Notes under the pieces: generated by a model | Databases searched by the model: none | Seen by the model: the letters and a program-made list of their open reading frames with translations, nothing else | What the model was told of the DNA's origin: nothing | In this document: in pieces, positions 35,218 to 46,099 of the stretch | Position numbering within the stretch: position 1 is the stretch's first letter | How the letters are laid out: the number at the start of each line of letters is the position of its first letter | Translations under genes and position numbers: made by a program | Source of the DNA: Erythrophleum ivorense | Taxonomy: Eukaryota; Streptophyta; Magnoliopsida; Fabales; Fabaceae | DNA length: 64,000 nucleotides | Direction: 5' to 3' | Assembly: GCA_026724425.1 (NCBI GenBank) | Contig: JAIUCV010000351.1 | Location: 744,001-808,000 of the forward strand

Positions 35218-38200
35218 ATGAATTACCTTATATGGAATTCGAGAGGTACTGGAGGGCGAATGTTTCCGAGGCTTCTTGATGAGTTGCGTAAAACTCATGG
35301 GTACCACTTTCTTGCTTTGTTGGAGCCTCATCAGAAGAGTGATAAGGCGAAGTTGATAGCACATCATTTGAAATTTACTAAAATGGATTTAGTTGAAGCA
35401 GAAGGTTTCAGTAGAGGCATCTGGTGTTTGTGGGACTAGGATTTTGATTTTTCTATTAAAATAAAAGGCAATCGCTGTTGCATGGGATCATTAATGAAGG
35501 TAAGAAAGATGCGTGGGCTTTAACTGTGGTGTATGAAAAGCCTAATGCTGCTCAACGTAGGATGCTTTGAGAGGCTCTAAAGAATATAGGAAATGGTGTG
35601 GTGGGTCCGTGGTGTATAAGTGGAGACTTCAATGCCACTCTTCGTGAGGATGAATGTATCTCTTTGTCTAGGAAGGGCCTTGGAACTTACTCGGGCTTTC
35701 GTAGCTGGGTCTAAGTTTTAGATTTACTAGACATGAAGTTTAAGGGTCCGGCGTTTACGTGGGGAAGGAAAGGGTGCTATAGCAGATTGGATCGCATAGT
35801 TATGAATAGTGATTGGTTCGATAAGTTTAAGGATGCTACTCTGATCCATTTGCCTAAATTCAAGTCGGATCACTCGCCTTTATTGTTGAAATTGCAAGGT
35901 GATAAACCTACAGTTAAAAAAGGTCACCAACCTTTCCATTTTTTTGCTCCGTGGGTGATGCATGAAGCTTTCAAGGACTTCGTTAAGGAGGCTTAGAACT
36001 ATGATGAAGATTGGAATGTTAATATTACTTCCTTTACTGACAAAGTTGTGAAGTGGAACAAAGAGGTTTTCAGGCACATCATTCGGAAGAAAAAGTCTCT
36101 TATAAGGGACCTTCATAGCATTGAGATGAAGCTAGCAGCGCATGATCATGAGGATTTTTTAGTAAGGCAAAGGGAGGAGATTTGGAAGTAACTTGAAAGG
36201 GTGTTGATTCAAGAAGAATTAATGTGGTTGCAGAAGTTGAGGTGCAATTGGTACTCTTTTGGGGACAAAAACATCGGCTATTTTCATACTGTGGCAAACA
36301 GTAAGAGAAAACGGAATCGTATTGAAGCTCTGAAGATGGAGAATGGGGAATGGTCTTATGATAAGATGCAAATTATGAGTGCGGAAAGCAAGTATTTTGA
36401 AGACCTCTACACTGAAGAAGGAGATAACAAGGCTTGTATTGCTTTTGATCTTAACTATCCGAGGTGGGAGGCTAACGATAGTAACTGTTTGGGTCGTGAT
36501 GTTACGAACTAAGAAATCAAAGATGCGATTTTCAATATGGGTTCCTTTGAAGGCTCCTGGACCAGACGGGTTGAATCCCCTGTTCTACCAAAGTTAGTGG
36601 GAGTGGGTCGGGCCTTCCATGACTACAATGGTGAGGAAAATGATGGCTAGGCCTGCGCTTGTGAGGAAGGTTAATGCCACTTTTATTGTTGTGATCCTGA
36701 AGATTCTTGCCCCTAAAACTTTTAGAGATTTTCGCCCTATAAGTTTGTGCAATGTGATATATAAAGCTGTTACTAAAACTATTACTAACAGATTAAAAAG
36801 GGTGATGTCTAGAATTATTTCCCCGAATCAGAGTAGTTTTGTTCCGAGCAGGCAGAGTGCGAATAATGTCATTCTTGCGTAAGAAATTCTTCACTCTATG
36901 AGACTTAAGAAAGAGAGAAAAGGTTTCATGGCCTTAAAGATTGATCTTGACAAGGCTTACGACTGTCTTAGATGGAGTTTTCTGTTCAAATGTCTGGAGG
37001 AGTTAAATCTGCCAAGATGGATGTTAGATGTTATCAGGGCCTGTATATCTTCTTCGTCCATGCAACTGTTCTGGAATGGAAAGATAGTTGCTACTTTCGG
37101 CCCATCGTGCAGTATCCGTCAAGGAGACCCTTTGTCCCCCTATCTTTTTGTGATTGCTATTGAGCGGTTACGCATTTAATTCAGGGTGAGGTGAATGGCG
37201 AGACTTGGCTTCCTTTTAGACTCAAGAAGAATGGGATTGCGATCTCCCATATTTTTTTTGCTAATGACATCTTTTTATTTGCCGAGGCTAGTATGGATCA
37301 AGCAGAGGTGAAAAAGCTTACCTGGATGACTTTTGTAAGGTGTCAAGTGAGAAAGGCAGCGTGGCTAAATCTAGAATCCTTTTCTCTAGGAACGTGAATC
37401 ATATGCGAAAGCAGGAAATAAGTGATTTCTTGGGTTTTACTCTCACTAGTGATCTCGGTAAGTATTTGGGGGTTCCGCTACACCTTAAGAAAGCTACGAA
37501 AAGGGTCTATCAGAATGTCTTGGATAGAATGGAAGGTCGCCTTGCTTGTTGGAAAGCGAATACCTTGTCTTTAGCTGCTAGGCATACTCTCATTTCTTCC
37601 GTCGTGTCTGCGATGCCTTATCACGTCATGCAAATTGAGTGTCTCCCAATAGGAGTTTGAAAAGATATTGATAGAAAAAGTCGAGCCTTCTTATGGGGTA
37701 GTTCAAACCAGAACAGGCGTCTCCACCTGGTTGCTTGGGAAGATATTTGTAAGAAAAAAGAGGATGAGGTTTGAGGTTGAGAGAGGCTAGGAAGCAAAAT
37801 GAGGTGTTTATGATGAAGCTTGGTTGGAGTTTAATCAAGAGAAGAGATGCTCTGTGGGTGCGCTTTATGAGGGAAAAGTATAAGTGTGGGAAGGATGTTA
37901 TCCCTAAGATCGACGAAAGACGCATAGAGTCGCAAGCTTGGAAAGGAATCCATAATGCTTAGGTGAATACCATGAATGACTTAGCTTGGAAGGTAGGTAA
38001 TGGTAACCATATTCATTTTTGGAAGGATAGGTGGCTGCATCAGTATGAGCCATTGGAAAAGTACGTCTCGGGGACCCTTCCTGAGTTTTTTATCAGACTG
38101 GAGGGTGGCGAATTTGGTTTATGAGTTAGGAGATTGGAAATGGGAGTTCTTTGATAAGCTGCTACCCAGTAATATTTTAGCAAAGATTGCTCTTGTGAAT

Positions 38201-39195
38201 GTGGTTACTATGAGAATGGAGAGAGATAGTCCCATGTAGCGCTGGTCTAGTCATGGGGAATTTTCGGTTAAGTCTGCTTATGATAGCTGTGTGACGCATG
38301 GAACTGGAGATTCAGGTAGCTTGTAGAGAAATATTTGGAAAATGAAAATCCCTCAACGTTGCAAGTCTTTCTTACGACTTTGTATGCGTGATCGTTTATT
38401 GACAAATGCGTCTCAGAGATATAGGGGCTTGGCTTCCTCTGATCTGTGCCAGTTATGTAAAGAGGATAGTGAGACTAGCTTGCATGCTTTGTGTCTATGT
38501 AACCATGCTCATGTTAGGTGGGACGTTATTCTTTCGGAAGAGCTGAAGCTTCGGTTCTTTTCTTTTGATAGTGCTATGGGTTGGATTCGCTGGAACCTGA
38601 TGCAAGATAATAATGTTAAAGGAGTTTCGTGGAGAGTGGTGTTTGTTATTGCCTATCGTAATTTGTGGTTATCTAGGAACTCGGTGGTTTTCAGTGATAA
38701 TACTTATCGGCCAGCTTCGTGGTTGGGGTTGGGGATGAAGTCTTTGCAGGATAAAAGAAGTGCTAAAGAAGGCTGGAGTCCCCTAGACGTGAGCTGTTTT
38801 AAAATTAACATGGATGGTGCTTGGAGTGCTCACTCTCAGGTAGCTTCTTGTGGGGGTCTTGCCAGGGATCATGAAGGTAACTTTGTTGGTGGGTTCATGG
38901 TGAATTTAGGGCGGGGGAATAGTACAAGTGTTGAGCTTTGGGCTATTCTGTGGGGTTTGAAGTTTGCCTGGGACTCGATTCTTCGAAGTGTGAAGGTTGA
39001 GAGTGATAATACTGAGATTGTGAGCTGGGTTCTGCATGGGATGCGGGTTAACTCCAGTTATAGCAGCCTTCTGGATGAGATTGCAGCTTTGTTGAGTAGG
39101 TAGTGGTTAGTGGCTGTGTCCGTGTGTGCTCGTGAGGTTAATGGCGTTGCTGATATCCTTGCTAAAAAAGCCCTTAATGTGCCGTTGGGTTTTAA
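35218..39195 (+). pseudogene. LINE ORF2 (endonuclease, reverse transcriptase, RNase H), broken
   Basis: Domains in order: AP-type endonuclease (35218-35930: MNYLIWNSRGTGG, CISGDFNATL, FTWGRKGCYSRLDRIVMN, SDHSPLLL); reverse transcriptase (~36540-37400: KAPGPDGLNPLFYQ, FRPISLCNVIYKAVTK, LKIDLDKAYDCLRW, IRQGDPLSPYLFV, and the catalytic box as FAND instead of FADD); zinc-binding zf-RVT (~38318-38540: IWKMKIPQRCKSFL, CQLCKEDSETSLHAL); RNase H (~38785-39180: KINMDGAW, SVELWAILWGLK, VESDN, VNGVADILA, with all four acidic residues present). At least ten stops and several frameshifts interrupt it. It begins 52 bp after ORF1 and cannot act in cis as it stands. Confidence 0.88.
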
Positions 39196-39344
39196 TAGTT
39201 TTGCTTCCCCCCCCCCTCTAGTTTCATCTTACGTGAGTTAGGAAGGGATGTGGTCTTGTCAGTGTGATTTTGTTTTCTGGTGTTTCTGTTGGTTTTGTCT
39301 TTGCTATAAAAAAAAAAAAAAAAGAATCACTGATAAAAGTTGGA

Positions 39345-39905
39345 GCAAATATCATCCCCCAATAATGAAGAACTAGACAACATACCAGCAAACATGATTC
39401 AATCAATTTGTGCACAAACAACCATATCCATGAGATAAGAAATAACCCAGCCGAACAAACAATCCCAAACAAACCTAAATCAGAAATCGTTTATGCAAAG
39501 AAGAAACTACTGAACAACCTTTAACATTTCTATCCCTCTAGTTAATATGGTTAAAGTTTTGATCATGACCAGTTGATGATATAATAGAGTTAAGTTGAGA
39601 ATTTGCATAAGTTCTTACCGGTGGTTACTTGACTGATTTATTTTTAAAAGAAGTTTTCATCCACTTTTGTCATGATACAGTGGATAGGATACATGCTTTT
39701 CTCTTTCTCTCTCCAGCCAACTCTCTTTTTCTTAAGCAAAATTGAAGCCCGTGATAAAAGGAGAACACTTCGGTACTTTGACTTCAAAAGGGAAAGATGC
39801 AAATTAAAGAAGAGATTATTCCACCATTCTGTTTAGCAAAAATTGATCGAATAAATGAAAGAGGAGAAATGCAAATGAAAAACGAAAGAGAGAAGCCATC
39901 AATGT
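39345..39905 (-). repeat. Segment A, inverted copy
   Basis: Reverse-complement partner of 28022-28530, directly right of the LINE target duplication. It has ~50 bp (around 39800-39850) missing from the forward copy. The antisense open frames 39224-39472 and 39816-40073 are not conserved as protein between the copies. Confidence 0.8.
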
Positions 39906-39995
39906 TGTGAGAGAGGCTGAGAGGAGCCAAAACCTTTGAAGAAGAACGTTGGAGGCCCGCTGACGACTATTTTTCCATCTGTAAAAGTCAATTTC

Positions 39996-40690
39996 TATGG
40001 AAGATTGAAGTAGAGAAGAAAGACCAGAAAGAATCACCAGTTTGAGATCTTTTCTCTTCTTTAATTTTCCCATTATTACAAGAGTTTGTAATGAAAAATC
40101 TACTCCATAGAGTTATTGTGAAAAGTTTTTTTGTGAGTCATTAAATTTTTTTTCTTGAGTGTTTTGCTAGGTAATATTTTGAGAATTTTATAGGCGTTTA
40201 GGATTATTGTTCCTAGAATGGAATTTATTATTTTAAGATTCAATTTTTTGGTTGATATATATGAATTGGTGCCTTGACATGCTTCCCTTCACAACCCATC
40301 AAGACACGTCATAGATGGGTCAACAAATAAAGCAAAGTTATTAGCAAAACAGCCAAAGCATGAACCATTATATGTTTACGTAAAGCTCATGCATAATCTG
40401 ATGTTTATGACAAACCACGAGATTTTTTCTATATATATAAAAAGGTCAATCAATATTTAAAACCATTTGGAAAATGGAATCATGGATGAGAATTGAGAAG
40501 TAGTTGAACAAAGATGGTGGTGACTTTATTAGGTTTCTGCTAATTAAAATAGGCTTTTATTCAACGAGCTGACTTTGTTAATATATATTAGAATTATTAC
40601 AACATATGAAGGAGACAAACTAATCATCAATTAGGAATCGTAAATATAGGATAAATTATCATTTATTTTCTTATGATTAATTTGGTTCAA
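39996..40690 (+). repeat. Segment B, copy 2
   Basis: Direct-repeat partner of 28709-29098 with an extra internal ~310 bp (40063-40372). No gene is seen. Confidence 0.8.
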
Positions 40691-40986
40691 TTTATCTCCT
40701 GTGATTTAGTTATAGGGTAGGCAAGAGCATGGTGAGTGTATATAATGATCATGCATTGGAATTATACGTGAGATAGAGAGTTGAGGATATAACATGCCTA
40801 TCCGATATGCCATCAAACGAACTTGAACAAACTTTCAACACGCAGAACAAGGTGATCCTCGCTTTAATGGGTAAACCTGAACCACAAACACACACAAACA
40901 GGAGAGCCTCCCCGATTTGGTCGTTGCGAGAGTAAAAGAAGAGCAATTGGTTTTCTTCTTTGTCGGAGGTGCCAACTGAGCTCTTA

Positions 40987-41115
40987 GTGTGTGTTTGGAA
41001 AAATGGTAGGACATCCAAAACTATGGTTTGCAACCCACAAAATGTAAAAGTTATAACTTGTTGCTTTGGTCAAAATCATGATTTTGGATCTCCTACCATT
41101 TTTCCAAAAACACAC
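40987..41115. mobile_element. 129-bp MITE with TTA target duplication
   Basis: The left end GTGTGTGTTTGGAAAAATGG is complementary to the right end CCATTTTTCCAAAAACACAC, and the pairing continues through TAGGACATCCAAAACTATG and its partner. TTA occurs on both sides (40984-40986 and 41116-41118), as expected for Tourist/PIF-Harbinger MITEs. The whole element can fold as one hairpin. Confidence 0.8.
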
Positions 41116-41118
41116 TTA

Positions 41119-43500
41119 ATATGGGAAGAAAAAAAAAGTCTACTTTACTGTTAATTTGTGATATATGTGTATTTCACTGAAGCACATCCCCTACAATATA
41201 GTACAAAATGCAGTTTGACTTACTTGTATGGGCTTTACATTCAATCTCTTTGTCTAACTATATTCCGTACAGTATTGCAAAAGATGTGTTCTCGTATTCT
41301 ATTAACTAATTCAACTTTAATTGAGTAGTGTTATAATGAATCTTGACGGAAGAAACCTATATAAAAAATAAAATGAAAGTGTAAGGAGTATCTCAAAGAA
41401 AATAAATGTAAAAATCAAACAAATATAAGGATAACATAGTTAAATTTTCAAGAAAAAAAAAAAGATTTCAATGTCAATGGCAACTCCTTAATATTTGAAA
41501 CACTGATATATATTTTCTCAAGTTCACTTGCTATAATTATTTTTATATAAAAAAAAAAAAGAAGTGTAATAAAGAATAGTTATTCCAATAATATCAGCCA
41601 AAAGTACGGTATGTGTGAAATTTTATTCAATTATATATTCACATTTACCAAATTTGGGATACTTACATTTAACACTTTGTTATAAAAGTCAACGTAGTGA
41701 CAAGACTGACCAAAGGGCAAGTAGAGATGTAATAAAAAAAATTAGACACTAGAATATTTTTTAAGAAAAATTGATCGACTTTTGAAAACAAAACGGTTAT
41801 CAAATCTCTTTCAACTGAAGTAACGTCCGTTGTTGGCCACTTGACTTCCTCGTAACCATAACTCCATCCAATAAACTGGGAGTGGGACTCTCATTGCCCA
41901 CCGCACAATCTCTCAATAATAGCAGTCCTCCTTGACAAGCCCCAAAACGCGTTTTTATTGTTCGCCACCGTTTCTTCTCTCTACATTTTGAAGAAGAAAC
42001 ACGAGAGTTTTTTATCATAGAATTATACACAAGTTGATACATATCTAAATGAGTTTAATAAACATAAATTGAATCATTTTTATATTATCGTTTATGGGTG
42101 TCAATAATGTCCAAAATTTCTTTTCTTATCAGATTCTTTTTGTTAAATAAATTAACCAGAGTTGGCATTGAATATATATATATATATATCAATTATCTGT
42201 TTAATTGACCGAAGTCAAATGACAAATATTTAAATTCATCAAAGAATTGATAATAGTGCCAACTGCCAACTAAATGGAGTACATTTAGGGATTATTTGAT
42301 ATACAAAATTATTAAGAATAGAAACAAAAATAAAAAGTAAAAAGATGATTTATAAATAAAAAATGATTTTTATACTCTTATTTTAAAAAATAAAAAATAG
42401 AGATTATTGAATAATAATTGCAAAATATAACAAATATTATACAAAATTTTTACTTTCCTTTTCTCACATTTAAAGGCGAGATTAGATCTCAAGTTCTTCA
42501 AAAAATGATGAAAACGTCAAGAACCCCCTCATCACTTCACAACATGTGAAATTTTATGACCCAATTACAAGATAATAACTTGAGTCTCATATTTGAAATA
42601 TGAAATTTTAACATAAAACTTATATAATTTTCAGACTCTTTAATTTTATGAGATTGATTTTAGAGAATGACTTTCTCAAAAATTTGTATCAATAATATAG
42701 AAGGCTTTTACTATTGTCCTCGTCCTCTTTCTCTCTCCCTCCCTCGCCCATAAGATTTGAAGTATGAAATTTTAATATGAGAATTGTATTAACCTTGAGT
42801 TTTGTTTGTTGTTTTCTGATCTAAATCATTATACTTAGGTACTAAACTTATGAAAAAAATTTATGCACATTCAAGTTGACTCTACATATAGTCACTTATT
42901 TTTGTTAGTTTTTTTTTAAGTTTAAATGTACTTGTAGTTCTTCTAATTTTATAAAAGTTTTAATTTGATTCTTTAATTTAAAATTAGACAATGTTATATT
43001 CTTATTTTTTAAAAAATAATCCAATTTTATCCCTCTATCTAAAATTTATTTAAATTTTAATGTAAAATTTAACAATACGTGACTTTGACGTCAAATCTAA
43101 ATATGAGTTAATGATATCAACTAAATCCCTAGAAAATTCAAACCCATATCCATCCCCGGCAATCAGAAAGTGCCATCTACCTTCCCTTGCCAGCTCAATT
43201 TGTGTTTTGGCCCCCAAAAGACAATGTTGATTGAGACTTGTGACTTCTCTTAAGACATTATTATAATGAATTATTTATTGAGTTTCATTCAACTATTTTT
43301 AAGTTTTTGAGTTGATATGTTTAATTTTTTAGTTTAAATAATTAAGTGGTTACGAGTTCGATTCTATTTTTTTTTATTATTTCAGCACAACATACGTTAG
43401 ACTTGGCCTTTGTGCTTTAGACATTTGAATTGAAGCAATCTCTATTGCTGTTTCCCTTGACTTGCAAATTCCTAACTCGTCTTGCTATTACGTGTTCGAG
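41119..43500. other. Upstream region of LecRK copy 3
   Basis: No gene is seen. From ~41465 the sequence aligns with the upstream regions of copies 1 and 2 (TCAATGTCAATGGCAACTCC, CATAACTCCATCC, GAATTATACACAA, GTCAAGAACCCCCTCATCAC, AGAAAGTGCCATCT). A T-rich stretch ~42900-43125 absent from the other two looks like a further AT-rich insertion, but I could not define its ends. A (TA)n run lies at ~42174-42190. Confidence 0.6.
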
Positions 43501-43503
43501 ACT

Positions 43504-43550
43504 TTGACCCAATCAGGTCTCTCCTCAGAATTCATCCAACTCTCATATAG
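43504..43550 (+). promoter_or_regulatory. LecRK copy 3 proximal promoter: W-box core and weak TATA
   Basis: TTGACC at 43504-43509 lies in the conserved block GAGACTTTGACCC then AGGTCTCTCCTC. A weaker TATA-like CATATAG is at 43544-43550, 56 bp upstream of the ATG. Regulation by WRKY factors is inferred. Confidence 0.55.
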
Positions 43551-43605
43551 TACAAACCACTGAATCTCTTGGCATTGTTTAATCATTCTCCTCCCAGTAT
43601 ATCTG

Positions 43606-45954
43606 ATGGCTGCATCATCATCAACACTTGGTTTCTTCCTCCTCCTCTTTCTTTCACTCTCAGTTGCAGCCAAGGCTCAACAAGAGACCCATTTTATTTA
43701 CCATGGATTCAATAGTATTGACGAAACTGAGCTTACCCTTGAAGGAGCTACCATTATCAAACCCAGTGGTTTGCTTAGACTCACCAACACATCAAACAAC
43801 ATTGTAGGCCATGCTTTCTACTCCAAACCCTTTCAAATGCTTTATAATTCAACCCGAAAACAAAAAGTTTCTTCCTTCAGCACATCCTTCGTTTTCTCTA
43901 TTGTCCCTTCAACATCTGGCCCTGGTGGTTTTGGCCTTGCTTTCACCATAGCACCCAAAACCCAATTTCCAGAGGCTGAAGCTGGACACTTTTTTGGTCT
44001 TTTTAACAGAGATAATGATGGGGATCCTTCAAATCACATATTTGCAGTCGAATTTGATACGGTAGTGTAAATAGGCAATTAAATTTAGAGTGAACTGACT
44101 TTTTGGTCCATACACCTTGTTTTAATTTGATCCTTAAAAATTTCCATTTTAGTCTTTCTCAGATTGTTTCGGTTTTAAATTATTGATCCCTGAGTTTAGC
44201 CAGAATAGATGAGGATCATTTTATAAGAGAAACGATCTTTAAAAGACTTAAATATAACGTTTAGTTTTTGGGGACTGAATTAAGGGGTATCAGTGGACAA
44301 TTAAAATAGATTTGTTCATCAAATTTTTCTTTTACTTCTGACACAAGATTTGTGTGTACAGGTGAATGGCTACGATAAAGGTGAGTCTGACACCGAAGGG
44401 AGCCATGTTGAGGTCAATCTTAACGGCCTGGGGTCAACCTTCCATGCACCAGCTGCTTACAATATTGAACGAGGCCCAGATGCTCAAAAGGTAGAAAATT
44501 TCAGTTTGGAGAAAGTTGATGCTGTACAAGCTTGGATAGATTATGATGGTGATAAGCAAATTGTGAATGTGACCATGGCTCCTAGATCAGTGCCTAAACC
44601 CTCCACACCACTTATACTGAACTATCGCGTTAACCTTACTGGTGTTCTAAGGGAAAACATGTATGTTGGTTTCTCAGCATCAACAGGGGGAGCTAAAGCA
44701 AGCTCTCATTACATTCTGGGATGGAGCTTTTCAATCAATAGACCTGCTCCTTCACTTGACATTTCCAAGCTTCCACGTTCACCATCAAAAGAAAAAGACC
44801 CTTCCTCTTTTCCTTGGGTCAATTTTGCCATTGGATCTCTGTCAGCTTTAACCTTAATCTTGTTGTTTTCTTTGTGTTCTTTAACGTTGTACAAGAGATA
44901 CGCCAATTTTGAAGCTCTTGAGGATTGGGAGCTAGATTGTCCTCACAGATTCAGATACAGAGATCTTCACATTGCAACAAAAGGGTTCAAAGAGAGTGAG
45001 CTAATAGGAGTTGGAGGCTTTGGTGCTGTTTACAAAGGTGTCTTACCTTCCACAGGAACCGAGGTTGCTGTGAAGAAAATCGTGCGTAGCCCAATCCAAG
45101 GAATGAGGGAATTCGCAGCAGAAATTGAAAGTTTAGGAAGGTTAAGACACAAGAATTTGGTCAATCTTCAAGGATGGTGTAAGCAAAAAAATAATCTTCT
45201 TCTAATCTATGATTATATCCCCAATGGAAGTCTTGACTCACTCCTCTTCAATCAAAGCCTTGTTTTGAATTGGGACCAAAGGTTCAATATCATCAAAGGC
45301 ATAGCCAATGGGCTATTATATCTTCATGAAGAGTGGGAGCAAGTGGTGGTCCATAGAGACATCAAAACCAGCAATATTCTCATAGACGGAAATTTAAACG
45401 CTCGTTTAGGTGATTTTGGTCTTGCTAGGCTATATGATCATGGTGAAGTATCACATACAACTAATGTGGTTGGGACAATTGGATATATAGCACCAGAATT
45501 GACTCGCACAGGAAAGGCTTCTACAAGCTCAGATGTGTATGCTTATGGGGTTTTGCTCCTTGAAGTGGCTAGTGGGAGAAGACCCATAGGCTCAGGACAA
45601 TTCATTTTGGTGGATTGGGTTGTAGAGAATCACCACTTGGGTCAGATTCTTGAAGTGATTGATCCGAAGTTGAACTCAGTTTACGTAGAGGAAGAGGCGG
45701 AATTGGCTCTAAAACTGGGTCTTCTCTGTGCTCAGCATAATGCAGATTCAAGGCCTACCATGAGACAAGTGACAAGGTACCTAAACTTGGATGACCCTCT
45801 TCCTTATATTGCTGGCATCCGGCACAGTGATTCTCAGAGCAGTAGAAGTAGCTTGGGTTTCTTAGAAGCTGTGAGTACTAGTACAATCTCCACATCATGT
45901 AATTTATCCTCCACTGATGGCATGAGTAGCATGTCTATAGAAGCTGGTAGATAG
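43606..45954 (+). CDS. L-type lectin receptor kinase, class VI-like (copy 3)
   Basis: Predicted 682 aa. Exons are 43606-44061 and 44362-45954, with a 300-bp intron at the conserved site (EFDT|VNGYDKGES). Parts: signal peptide (~1-24), legume-lectin domain with EFD and SHVEV, transmembrane helix (~305-328), and a kinase with GVGGFGAV, VAVKK Lys (~390), HRD (~483-485) and DFG (~503-505), all intact. Its ectodomain from SVPKPSTPLIL to DPSSFPWVNFAIG is closest to copy 1, but its kinase is more diverged from copies 1 and 2 than they are from each other. The 3' flank (CATTTTTCCC to GGTCGT) is shared with copy 1 and not copy 2. Family role as for copy 1. Confidence 0.93.
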
Positions 45955-46099
45955 CTGATATAGAATCTTGATACAATCTGTTCTTTCTCTCTTTCTTTCA
46001 TTTTTCCCTTAATTTGTATTATCCCCATAGTTATAGTCCATATTCTTCCACCAGAATGGTGGGGTGGTCGTTTCTATTTTTGTTTTTGTATAATGGAAC

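Larger units (their letters stand above)
33336..39322 (+). mobile_element. Full-length L1-type LINE, inactivated
   Basis: A 5,987-bp non-LTR retrotransposon with 5' UTR, ORF1, ORF2 and a poly(A) tail (39308-39322). It is flanked by a perfect 15-bp target-site duplication AGAATCACTGATAAA (33321-33335 and 39323-39337), so both ends are defined. It is GC-richer than its surroundings. It inserted at the junction between the copia relic and segment A-inverted. Both ORFs carry stops, and ORF2 also has frameshifts. Confidence 0.93.
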
